The notes under the pieces were generated by a model, which did no database searches, was not told where the DNA came from, and saw only the letters and a program-made list of their open reading frames with translations. This document shows, one piece after another, positions 6,149 through 11,998 of a stretch of DNA of 11,998 bases (the stretch's first letter is position 1; each line of letters opens with the position of its first letter). The position numbers and the translations under genes are program-made. Source of the DNA: an uncultured Pseudomonadota bacterium (lineage in GTDB: Bacteria > Pseudomonadota > Gammaproteobacteria > Burkholderiales > Casimicrobiaceae); assembly GCA_937958295.1 (NCBI GenBank), contig CALFEY010000134.1, positions 1-11,998 on the forward strand, in the 5' to 3' direction.

Positions 6149-7221
6149 AGCGTCCCCTTTCGTTCCTGGCCGTTGCTGCCCTCGCCGCGCTGGTCGCGCT
6201 TCCGGTCGCGGCGCAGAACAAGCTGCACCTGTACAACTGGAACAACTACATCGCCCCGGAGACGATCAAGCGCTTCGAGGAGCAATGCAAGTGCGAGGTG
6301 GTGCAGACGTACTACTCCGACAACGAGGAGCTCCTCGCCAAGCTCGCCGCGGGCGCCAAGGGCTACGACGTGCTGGTGCCCACCAGCAATGCGGTGCAGG
6401 CGCTCATCCGCGGCAACCAGTTGAAGCCGCTCGATGCGTCCAAGCTGCCCAACATGAAGAACGTCGACCCGGTGTTCATGAACACCAAGTTCGACCCGGG
6501 CAACAAGTTCTCGGTCCCGTACGCGATGTCCACCACGATCTTGGGCTACAACGACCAGAAGATGAAGGAGCTGGGGCTTCCCACCGACACCTGGGCCGTG
6601 ATCTTCGATCCCAAGTACCTCGAGAAGGTGAAGGGGCGTGTGACGGTGCTGGACAGCGCCAACGAGCTCTTCGCCGCGGCGCTCATCTACCTCGGCTACT
6701 CGCCCAACAGCACCGACGAGAAGCAGTGGAAGGAGGCCGCCGACCTCATCAAGAAGGCCAAGCCCTACTGGGCCGCGTTCAATGCGTCGTCGTACATCAA
6801 GGAGCTCACGGTCGGCAACATCTGGCTCGTGCACGGTTACAGCAACGACATCTTCCAGGCCGGCCTCGATGCCAAGGCGGCCAAGCGGCCCTTCCAGATC
6901 CTGCAGGGCATGCCCAAGGAAGGCGCGGTGCTCGCCGTGGACAACATGGTCGTCCACAAGGATGCCCCGCGCCCGGACCTCGCCCACCAGTTCATCAACT
7001 TCATGCTCGACGGCAAGAACTCGGCCGAGCTCACCAATCTCATCGGCTCGGGCAACCCCAACACGGCGGCGGCGCAGTACATCAAGCCCGAGCTCAAGGC
7101 CCTGCCGGCGGTGTTCCCGCCGAAGGAGACGCAGGCCAAGCTGCACCAGCTCACCGATCTCACGGCGGCGCAACGGCGCACGCGCAACCGGATGTGGACC
7201 GAAGTCAAAGCCGGTAAATAA
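6145..7221 (+). CDS. potD: Periplasmic polyamine-binding protein PotD/PotF family
   Basis: The substrate-binding subunit that captures polyamine in the periplasm and delivers it to PotBC; 358 residues. A signal peptide is plain: basic MKR, hydrophobic LSFLAVAALAALVALPV, and cleavage likely after Ala23 (VAA before QNK). The mature protein starts LHLYNWNNYI, the hallmark of PotD/PotF. Polyamine-contact positions appear conserved in part: SDNEEL near the lobe edge, Asp170 and Glu174 in DSANE, and Asp266 in AVDNMVV. By my recollection of the E. coli PotD pocket, a Trp two residues before that Asp and another Trp earlier are replaced here (Ala264; VHGYSND), so the ligand may differ from spermidine. 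The start shares bases with the potC stop and has a strong GAGGAG site. It is the last gene of the operon, followed by strong hairpins. Confidence 0.92.
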   Translation: MKRPLSFLAVAALAALVALPVAAQNKLHLYNWNNYIAPETIKRFEEQCKCEVVQTYYSDNEELLAKLAAGAKGYDVLVPTSNAVQALIRGNQLKPLDASKLPNMKNVDPVFMNTKFDPGNKFSVPYAMSTTILGYNDQKMKELGLPTDTWAVIFDPKYLEKVKGRVTVLDSANELFAAALIYLGYSPNSTDEKQWKEAADLIKKAKPYWAAFNASSYIKELTVGNIWLVHGYSNDIFQAGLDAKAAKRPFQILQGMPKEGAVLAVDNMVVHKDAPRPDLAHQFINFMLDGKNSAELTNLIGSGNPNTAAAQYIKPELKALPAVFPPKETQAKLHQLTDLTAAQRRTRNRMWTEVKAGK

Positions 7222-7228
7222 GTCAGAG

Positions 7229-7256
7229 GGGGTCCGAGGGCTTACGCCCGGACCCC
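7229..7256 (+). terminator. Hairpin just after potD, likely transcription terminator or mRNA end stabiliser
   Basis: GGGGTCC (7229-7235) pairs with GGACCCC (7250-7256), and inside it GGGC pairs with GCCC around the loop TTAC; only GA at 7236-7237 is unpaired. It begins seven bases after the potD stop. There is no T-run after it, so it could act with Rho or protect the 3' end rather than terminate alone. Confidence 0.6.
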
Positions 7257-7302
7257 ATGGAAGAATCGACGACGCTGACTGCCTGACGGCAAGCTGAACG
7301 GG

Positions 7303-7334
7303 GAGAAATCGCCGGCGGAGCCGGACGATTTCTC
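7303..7334. terminator. Second strong hairpin, possible terminator
   Basis: GAGAAATCG (7303-7311) pairs perfectly with CGATTTCTC (7326-7334), extended by CCGGC/GCCGG (7312-7316 and 7320-7324) around a GGA loop with one bulged A. The 3' arm holds a short T-run. It may serve either strand. Confidence 0.5.
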
Positions 7335-7371
7335 TGGCTGCGGGTTGCGGTGGTTGGCGTGGCGTCCTGGG

Positions 7372-7398
7372 GGGTTGCGTGCGCTTCGCGCGCAACCC
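7372..7398. repeat. Long GC-rich hairpin
   Basis: GGGTTGCG (7372-7379) pairs with CGCAACCC (7391-7398). A T-G wobble and GCG/CGC continue the stem to a CTT loop, making about 12 pairs. The same GGGTTGCG also occurs at 7342-7349 as a direct copy. The role is unknown; it could be a REP-like element or a further terminator. Confidence 0.5.
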
Positions 7399-7401
7399 GG
7401 T

Positions 7402-7421
7402 CGCGGGGGCTGCGCCCCGCG
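7402..7421. repeat. Short GC-rich hairpin
   Basis: CGCGGGG (7402-7408) pairs with CCCCGCG (7415-7421) around a six-base loop. It sits four bases after the preceding hairpin, so the two form a tandem pair before the acetyltransferase gene. Confidence 0.45.
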
Positions 7422-7464
7422 GCGTTGCCCGCGGTGTCTTTCACCGCCATGCGATCATCGCGGC

Positions 7465-8067
7465 ATGGACATGAGGATCGAACGACTCACGCCCGCGCAC
7501 GTGGACGACTACCTGCGCTTCTTCGATCACGAGCGCGGGCCGGCGTTTGCCGACAATCCGGAGTGGGCCAAGTGCTATTGCCACTATTACGAGGTCGCGC
7601 CGGCGTTGGTGTGGTCCTCGTTCACGGGGGACATGAATCGCACGGCAATGCGCGCCCGGATCGAGACGGGCGAGATGGAAGGCTACCTCGCCTACGTCCG
7701 AGGCGATGTCGTGGGCTGGATGAATGCCCAGCCGTACACGAAGCTGCGCCACGCGTGCCCCCGCATGCGCATCCCGGCGCCGGACCTTCCCGTTCCGCCG
7801 CACGACGCCGCGGCCATCGTCTGCTTCGTGGTGGCGCCCGCCCATCGCCGGCAGGGGGTCTCGCGCGCGCTCCTGGCCGGCGGGCTCGCCAACCTGGCGG
7901 AGCGCGGCCTCGCTCTCGTCGATGCGTTTCCCTGGAACGTGGACGCCGACAGCACGAAGGCCACCGATTTCTACCATGGCTCGCGACGCATGTTCGAGGC
8001 CGCGGGCTTTGCGCCGGTCGCCGTGCACGAGGACGTGACGGTCATGCGCAAGGCGCTCCGGGCGTGA
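7465..8067 (+). CDS. GNAT-family N-acetyltransferase
   Basis: A 200-residue cytosolic protein with a GCN5-type acetyltransferase fold. The acetyl-CoA site is seen as CFVVAPAHRRQGVSRALLAG (about 120-139), where RRQGVS (128-133) is the R/Q-x-x-G-x-G/A loop binding the pyrophosphate. The preceding strand pair GYLAYVRGDVVGWMNAQP and the late FEAAGFAPVAV segment complete the fold. The N-terminal region has a Cys-rich patch EWAKCYCHYY, common in a subgroup of bacterial GNAT proteins of unknown substrate. The ATG at 7465 is chosen, with ATG 7471 as alternative; neither has a clear ribosome site, and the frame upstream crosses the hairpin region. It is isolated by hairpins from potD and lies 40 bases before the VanZ-domain gene, so co-transcription with that gene is possible. 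The acceptor substrate cannot be predicted. Confidence 0.86.
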   Translation: MDMRIERLTPAHVDDYLRFFDHERGPAFADNPEWAKCYCHYYEVAPALVWSSFTGDMNRTAMRARIETGEMEGYLAYVRGDVVGWMNAQPYTKLRHACPRMRIPAPDLPVPPHDAAAIVCFVVAPAHRRQGVSRALLAGGLANLAERGLALVDAFPWNVDADSTKATDFYHGSRRMFEAAGFAPVAVHEDVTVMRKALRA

Positions 8068-8107
8068 CCTTTGGGGCTGCGCGCACGAGCCCCGGGACGG
8101 GGATCAG

Positions 8108-9223
8108 GTGAGCCCCGCGCGGCACCGTACGCTGCTGCCGCACGCGCTCGCGCTGTTCTACGGCATCGCGATCGTGTTCGCCAGCCTGCAGCCGTTCTCG
8201 CCATGGATCGACCCCGCCGCCGACGTGCCGTTCTGGCCGCTCGCGGCCTGGCCCCTCCGGTGGACGCGCTTCGACGTGATCGCCAACGTGATCGCCTATG
8301 TGCCGTTGGGAGCTTTCGTGGCGCTCGCGCCGCGCCGGGCCACGCCTGCCGCGCGGGCCACGCTCGCCTTCTCGTGCGGCCTCGTGCTCTCCTTTGCGCT
8401 GGAAACGCTGCAGATGTTCCTGCCCCCGCGCGATGCGAGCCTCATCGATCTCGCCGCCAATGCCGCCGGCGCGCTCGTGGGCGGCATGGCCGGGGCCTCG
8501 CTGGTCCGCGCCGAGCGCGTGCGGCGGGCGCTGTCGGGCCTGCGCAACCGCATCTTCCTGCCGGGCAAGCTCGGTGACGTGGGCCTTGCGCTCCTCGTGC
8601 TGTGGCTCGTCGCGCAGATCAATCCCGGCATCCCGCTCTTCGCCGTCACCTTCGATGCCGGACAGCCGCCGCTGGCCGGCGACCAGCCGGTGCTGGCGCT
8701 GGGCACCGCGCCGGACGTCGCACTCACCTTCATCGAGACGGCATCGACGGCGTTCCAGCTCTTGGGCGTGGGGCTCTTCCTCGCGCTGCTGCTGCGCGAT
8801 CGCCGCTACATCGGGGGCGCCGTGCTGCTGCTGGTGGGCGCCGCTCTGCTCGCCAAAGGCGCGGCGGCCATCCTGGTGCTGAAGCCCGCGGTGTGGGAAA
8901 CGTGGCTCAAGCCGGCGGTATCGGTCGGCATGGCGGCCGGCCTGCTCGTGCTCCTCTTCTCGGTGTTCCTGCCACGGCCCGCGCAGGTGGCCATCTGCGC
9001 CGTGGCACTGCTCGCCTCCCTGCTGCTGCCGGTGATGGCCGTGGACCTGCCGCCCGCGCGCGCGCCGCTCACGCTCTTCAACTGGCGCTACGGGCATCTG
9101 CTCAACTTCAACGGCCTCACCCAGTCCGTGCTCCTCGCCTGGCCCCTCGCTGCCGCGGCGTGGCTGTTCGTGCTGTCGGGACGGCCACGCTGGGGGGAGC
9201 CCGACGCAGCCGGCGGACTATAA
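8108..9223 (+). CDS. VanZ-family multi-pass membrane protein
   Basis: A 371-residue membrane protein starting at GTG 8108. The first 140 or so residues carry the VanZ-like pattern: a first helix then SLQPFSPW, NVIAYVPLGAFVAL (from Asn60), and the signature LETLQMFLPPRDASLIDLAA running into N118 and AAGALVGG (about 98-127). VanZ gives low-level teicoplanin resistance in enterococci, but most members, including proteobacterial ones, have no known role. The remaining 230 residues add several hydrophobic helices (about 155-168, 222-235, 240-262, 275-292, 296-316 and 343-358) with a soluble loop between the first two. This makes it much longer than the single-domain VanZ. It precedes the ferredoxin gene by only seven bases. 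The family call is good; the function is unknown. Confidence 0.83.
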   Translation: MSPARHRTLLPHALALFYGIAIVFASLQPFSPWIDPAADVPFWPLAAWPLRWTRFDVIANVIAYVPLGAFVALAPRRATPAARATLAFSCGLVLSFALETLQMFLPPRDASLIDLAANAAGALVGGMAGASLVRAERVRRALSGLRNRIFLPGKLGDVGLALLVLWLVAQINPGIPLFAVTFDAGQPPLAGDQPVLALGTAPDVALTFIETASTAFQLLGVGLFLALLLRDRRYIGGAVLLLVGAALLAKGAAAILVLKPAVWETWLKPAVSVGMAAGLLVLLFSVFLPRPAQVAICAVALLASLLLPVMAVDLPPARAPLTLFNWRYGHLLNFNGLTQSVLLAWPLAAAAWLFVLSGRPRWGEPDAAGGL

Positions 9224-9224
9224 T
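9219..9224 (+). promoter_or_regulatory. Possible -10 element directly before the ferredoxin gene
   Basis: A perfect TATAAT overlaps the stop of the VanZ-domain gene and ends six bases before the next ATG. A transcript starting seven bases downstream of it would begin at the ATG itself, hence leaderless. No -35 match is seen and no Shine-Dalgarno stands before that ATG. Confidence 0.4.
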
Positions 9225-9230
9225 TCCGCC

Positions 9231-9539
9231 ATGAGCTACTTCCAGCATCACGTGTTCTTCTGCTGCAACAAGCGGGAGCCGCCCGAGAAGTGCTGCGCCG
9301 ATGCCGGCGCCGCCGACCTGCAGGCCTACGCCAAAGGGCGCATCAAGGCGCTGGGACTGTCGGGCCAGGGCCGCATCCGGATCAATAAGGCCGGCTGCCT
9401 CGATCGTTGCGAGGAAGGGCCGGTGATCGTCGTCTATCCGGAAGAGGTCTGGTACACGTACATCGACCGCGAGGACATCGACGAGATCATCGATCGTCAC
9501 CTCGTGAAGGGCGAGATCGTGGAGCGGCTGCGCATTTGA
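9231..9539 (+). CDS. Thioredoxin-like [2Fe-2S] ferredoxin
   Basis: A 102-residue soluble protein of the thioredoxin-like ferredoxin family, related to the NuoE iron-sulfur domain. It opens HHVFFCCNKREPPEKCC, and a second cysteine pair lies in GCLDRCEEGPVIVVYPEEVW. Likely cluster ligands are Cys11, Cys22, Cys56 and Cys60, by analogy with the Aquifex-type protein; Cys12 and Cys21 are extra neighbours. The end DIDEIIDRHL...GEIVERL is typical of the family. Members are small electron carriers whose partners are mostly unknown. The ATG at 9231 follows the VanZ gene by seven bases and is preceded by TATAAT rather than a ribosome site. The stop overlaps the start of the alpha/beta hydrolase gene, implying coupled expression. 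Confidence 0.9.
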   Translation: MSYFQHHVFFCCNKREPPEKCCADAGAADLQAYAKGRIKALGLSGQGRIRINKAGCLDRCEEGPVIVVYPEEVWYTYIDREDIDEIIDRHLVKGEIVERLRI

Positions 9540-10162
9540 CCCCGAGCACCACGCGCCGGATCACGATCGCCGGTCCGGCCGGGCCGCTCGAGGTCGTGCA
9601 CAACGTCCCCGAGGCGCCTTTCGCAGGCATCGCGCTCGTGGCGCATCCCAATCCGGTGCAGGGCGGTACGCTCGACAACAAGGTCGTGCAGACGCTCGCC
9701 AAGGTCTTCTTCAACCTCCGATACGTGCCGGTGCGCTTCAATTTTCGAGGCGTGGGCCAGTCGGCGGGCACCTACGACCACGGCATCGGCGAGACCGACG
9801 ACGCCCTCGCGGCCCTGGCGGATGCACGCACCACCTACGGCGAGGCGCTGCCTATCGTGCTCGCGGGCTTCTCCTTCGGCACGTTCGTGCAGACGCGCGT
9901 GGCGGCCACGGTGCAGGCGCAGCGCATGGTCTTCGTCGGCCCCGCGGTCGGACGCTTCGCCGTGGGCAACGTCCCCGCCGACACCATCGTGATCCACGGC
10001 GAGATGGACGAGGTGGTGCCGCTCGCCGACGTCCTCGCCTGGGCGCGTCCGCAGGAGCTGCCCGTCACGGTGTTCCCCGGCTGCGGTCACTTCTTCCACG
10101 GCCGCCTCCCGCAGCTCGCGCGCACGGTGGCCGGCATGTGGCAGCCGATCGCGCCCGCCTGA
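9536..10162 (+). CDS. Alpha/beta hydrolase (COG2945-like)
   Basis: A 208-residue hydrolase without signal peptide. The core is recognised by ALVAHPNPVQGGTLDNKVVQ (about 33-52) and FNFRGVGQSAGTYDHGIGE (68-86), both typical of the COG2945 predicted hydrolases. The nucleophile elbow is GFSFG with Ser113. The probable acid is Asp158 in HGEMDEVVP and the catalytic His is His185 in GCGHFFHG, so the triad is complete. Natural substrates of this subgroup are not established. The start is TTG at 9536, sharing bases with the TGA of the ferredoxin gene (TTGA overlap); GGAG lies 11 bases upstream. The open frame runs further up inside the ferredoxin gene, but that part has no family similarity. It is followed 32 bases later by the HemJ-like gene. 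Confidence 0.87.
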   Translation: MTPSTTRRITIAGPAGPLEVVHNVPEAPFAGIALVAHPNPVQGGTLDNKVVQTLAKVFFNLRYVPVRFNFRGVGQSAGTYDHGIGETDDALAALADARTTYGEALPIVLAGFSFGTFVQTRVAATVQAQRMVFVGPAVGRFAVGNVPADTIVIHGEMDEVVPLADVLAWARPQELPVTVFPGCGHFFHGRLPQLARTVAGMWQPIAPA

Positions 10163-10194
10163 CGGCCGCCACCCCGGCAGCGGCATCCCGAGCC

Positions 10195-10611
10195 ATGGCC
10201 CTCGTCAAGACCTTCCACCTCGTATTCATGGTCGCGTGGTTCGCGGGCCTCTTCTACCTGCCGCGCCTATTCGTGTATCACGCGCAGGCCACCGACGTGA
10301 TCGGCATCGAGCGCTTCAAGGTGATGGAGCGGCGGTTGTACAACGGCATCATGATGCCCTCGATGGTGCTGACGCTCGTGTTCGGCACCTGGCTGTGGCA
10401 AGGGTATGGCTTTGGCGGCGGGTGGCTGCACGCCAAGCTCGCGCTGGTGGCGGTGCTCGTGGCTTACCACGTGTACCTCGGCAAGCTCGTGCGCGACTTC
10501 GCCGAGGATCGCAACACGCACGGCGACCGCTTCTTCCGCTGGCTGAACGAAATCCCCGCGCTGCCGATCCTCGTGCTCGTGATCTGGCTCGTGGTCGCGA
10601 AGCCGTTTTGA
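10195..10611 (+). CDS. hemJ: HemJ/CopD-like membrane protein (probable protoporphyrinogen oxidase)
   Basis: A 138-residue membrane protein with four hydrophobic helices near residues 3-27, 53-70, 80-100 and 120-137. It carries family landmarks of HemJ (UPF0093): KTFHLVFMVAWFAGLFYLPR with His8, a His29 in FVYHA, KVMERRLY, and WLHAKLALV with His79 and Lys81. HemJ oxidises protoporphyrinogen IX to protoporphyrin IX in the cytoplasmic membrane during haem synthesis and depends on bound haem and conserved His residues. The start ATG 10195 gives the usual length of about 140. It is seven bases upstream of the methyltransferase gene and probably shares its transcript. Automated annotation often names such proteins CopD family, so a copper-related role is the alternative; the length and motifs favour HemJ. 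Confidence 0.78.
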   Translation: MALVKTFHLVFMVAWFAGLFYLPRLFVYHAQATDVIGIERFKVMERRLYNGIMMPSMVLTLVFGTWLWQGYGFGGGWLHAKLALVAVLVAYHVYLGKLVRDFAEDRNTHGDRFFRWLNEIPALPILVLVIWLVVAKPF

Positions 10612-10618
10612 GCCTGCC

Positions 10619-11770
10619 ATGAGCGAGCGCTTCTTCGCGCCCTGTCCGCGCGGCCTCGAGGCCGCGCTCGCGGCCGAGCTCGATGCGCTCGGCGCCGTGC
10701 AGTCCAAGGCCACCGACGGCGGGGTGGCGTTCCAGGGGCCGGTGTCCCTCGCGATGCGGGCCAATCTCGAGTCGCGGCTCGCCAGTCGCATCCTGTGGCA
10801 GGTGGGTGCCGGCCCGTGTCCCGATGAGCACGCCCTCTACAAGCTCGTGCACGCCGTCGACTGGAAGCGCCTGTTCGCGGTCAGCCGAACGCTGCGCGTG
10901 GACGTGACCGCCACCCGCTCGCCGCTGCAGAGCATCGAGTTCGCCACGCTGCGCGTGAAGGACGCCGTGTGCGATCGCTTCCGCGAGGACACCGGCGTGC
11001 GCCCGTCCGTGGACAAGCGCGCGCCCGACGTGCGGGTGTTCGCGTACCTCGACGCGCGCGAGGCCACCGTCTACCTCGACACCTCGGGCGAGCCGCTGTT
11101 CAAGCGCGGCTATCGCCGCGACACCGATGAGGCTCCGCTGCGCGAGAACCTGGCCGCGGGCCTGCTCGCGCTCACGGGCTGGACGCCCGCGCAGCCGCTG
11201 CTCGATCCGATGTGCGGCAGCGGCACGATCGTCATCGAGGCCGCGCTCATCGCCGCCGATCGCGCCCCTGGCCTCTCCCGCACCTTCGGCTTCCAAAAGC
11301 TCGCGTGGTTCGACGGGCCGTCGTGGCAGCGCATGAAGCAGTCCGCCCGCGACCGCATGGCCTTGGCGCCCGCCGCGCCGTCGATCTTCGCGCGCGACCT
11401 CGCGCCGGGCGCCGTGGGCAAGACGCAGGCGAACCTGCGGGCGGCAGGCGTGGACGGCTTCGTGCACGTGGAGCAGGGCGACTTCCTGGAGGGGCATGCG
11501 CCCGCCCCGACGGGGATCCTGCTCACCAACCCGCCCTACGGCGTGCGCCTCGCCGACCTCGAGGCCCTCGGCCGGCAATATCCGCTGTGGGGCGACGTGC
11601 TGAAGCAACGCTATGCCGGCTGGAACGCCTACTTCTTCACCGGCGACCTGCGCCTGCCCAAGCTCATCCATCTCAAGGTAGCGCGCAAGACGCCCCTCAT
11701 GAACGGCGCGCTCGATTGCCGTCTGTTCCAGTTCCCGATGGTGGCTGGCCGGCCCGACGACGCCCGCTAG
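10619..11770 (+). CDS. THUMP-domain class I SAM-dependent rRNA methyltransferase (RlmL N-terminal type)
   Basis: A 383-residue protein of the COG0116 family. It begins with FFAPCPRGLEAALAAEL, followed by a THUMP RNA-binding domain (roughly residues 45-150) and the linker LFKRGYRRDTDEAPLREN, where the family's catalytic half starts. The S-adenosylmethionine site is DPMCGSGTIVIEAA (from Asp196), and the N6/N2-methyltransferase motif is NPPYG (304-308). E. coli RlmL is about 700 residues and fuses this unit, which makes m2G2445 in 23S rRNA, to the RlmK unit; here only the first unit is present, as in many bacteria. The predicted role is therefore guanine-N2 methylation of 23S rRNA in the cytoplasm. 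It follows the HemJ-like gene by seven bases and is the last gene of the run. Confidence 0.9.
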   Translation: MSERFFAPCPRGLEAALAAELDALGAVQSKATDGGVAFQGPVSLAMRANLESRLASRILWQVGAGPCPDEHALYKLVHAVDWKRLFAVSRTLRVDVTATRSPLQSIEFATLRVKDAVCDRFREDTGVRPSVDKRAPDVRVFAYLDAREATVYLDTSGEPLFKRGYRRDTDEAPLRENLAAGLLALTGWTPAQPLLDPMCGSGTIVIEAALIAADRAPGLSRTFGFQKLAWFDGPSWQRMKQSARDRMALAPAAPSIFARDLAPGAVGKTQANLRAAGVDGFVHVEQGDFLEGHAPAPTGILLTNPPYGVRLADLEALGRQYPLWGDVLKQRYAGWNAYFFTGDLRLPKLIHLKVARKTPLMNGALDCRLFQFPMVAGRPDDAR

Positions 11771-11788
11771 AGCCGGGGGGCCGGATGC

Positions 11789-11794
11789 TAGAAT
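11789..11794 (+). promoter_or_regulatory. Possible -10 element of the DUF3460 gene
   Basis: TAGAAT in the 56-bp gap after the methyltransferase gene, 32 bases before the next ATG. A -35 hexamer is not evident. Confidence 0.35.
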
Positions 11795-11826
11795 CGGCCT
11801 ATCCTCACGTTGCGATCGCCCCTGCC

Positions 11827-11998
11827 ATGCCCATGCTGCCCGCGCGCGGCTACGTGTCCGAGCACACGCAGTTCATCCGCAAGCTGATCGAAGAGAAGCC
11901 CGACCTCCCGGCCAAGCAGCGCGAAGGCCGTGCGATCTGGTGGGACAAGACGCCCGACGACCTCGCGCTCCGCCGCGACATGGACGAGCGGCGCGTCG
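11827..11998 (+). CDS. DUF3460-family small protein (3' end outside window)
   Basis: The first 57 codons of a small protein, cut by the right edge. The visible part holds GYVSEHTQFIRKLIEE, then KQREGRAIWWDKTPDDL and RRDMDERRV. The EHTQF-x-R opening and RxxWWDK centre are what I know from the DUF3460 family, proteins of about 60-70 residues found mainly in Betaproteobacteria and of unknown function. The start ATG 11827 is chosen; an ATG two codons later is possible. There is no clear ribosome site. In related genomes this gene often stands before scpA (segregation/condensation protein A), so that gene may follow outside the window; this is recollection, not seen here. Confidence 0.78.
   Translation, partial: MPMLPARGYVSEHTQFIRKLIEEKPDLPAKQREGRAIWWDKTPDDLALRRDMDERRV

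Noticed and set aside
6001..7395. Long minus-strand open frame opposite potD (over 450 codons)
   Set aside because: It mirrors the codon periodicity of potD; the translation is rich in Arg, Gly, Leu and His without domains, while the plus strand encodes a clear binding protein.
7222..7464. CRISPR-like or riboswitch reading of the hairpin-rich region
   Set aside because: The hairpins differ in sequence and spacing, there are no regular repeat-spacer units, and no known riboswitch core was recognised.
8042..9097. Minus-strand open frame of about 350 codons opposite the VanZ-domain gene
   Set aside because: The product is low-complexity (Arg, Gln, Glu, His, Gly) and antiparallel to a convincing membrane protein; it is a high-GC shadow frame.
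10349..11671. Minus-strand open frame opposite the methyltransferase gene
   Set aside because: The translation is repetitive Arg/Gly/Glu/His-rich sequence; the plus strand has THUMP, DPMCGSGT and NPPYG motifs.

Overview
The window looks like chromosome from a high-GC betaproteobacterium. This is inferred from the strong G/C bias at third codon positions, the complete potABCD operon, a DUF3460-type protein at the right edge (a family I know mainly from Betaproteobacteria), and -10-like elements of the form TACAAT/TATAAT/TAGAAT close to start codons. No rRNA, tRNA, CRISPR array or intact transposase was seen.

Left part (1 to about 3041): this looks accessory at its far left. It opens with a left-truncated gene of clearly lower GC, whose product has a two-component receiver fold (acceptor Asp, Thr, Lys-Pro) fused to about 350 residues of unrecognised sequence. 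Beyond it, on the minus strand, lies a Phd/YefM-type antitoxin gene with an unusually long basic tail. Right behind it is a previously unlisted remnant of a zeta-toxin-like gene. The remnant starts at a GTG overlapping the antitoxin stop, keeps the Walker A motif, carries a one-base frameshift directly after the P-loop lysine, and is lost after about 50 residues. Three 8-bp repeats lie in the antitoxin promoter region. A minus-strand conserved-hypothetical gene (2301-3041) follows, separated by a roughly 300-bp divergent region from the pot operon.

Centre (3344-7221): potA, potB, potC and potD form a compact plus-strand ABC importer operon (ATPase, two permeases, periplasmic binding protein) for spermidine/putrescine-type polyamines. 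It is followed by about 240 bp holding four strong hairpins, then a GNAT acetyltransferase.

Right part (8108-11998): a tightly spaced plus-strand run encodes a VanZ-domain membrane protein, a thioredoxin-like [2Fe-2S] ferredoxin, an alpha/beta hydrolase, a HemJ-type membrane protein and a THUMP-domain rRNA methyltransferase. The 5' part of the DUF3460 gene closes the window. Apart from the receiver gene and the broken toxin, most of the window looks like ordinary core or housekeeping sequence.
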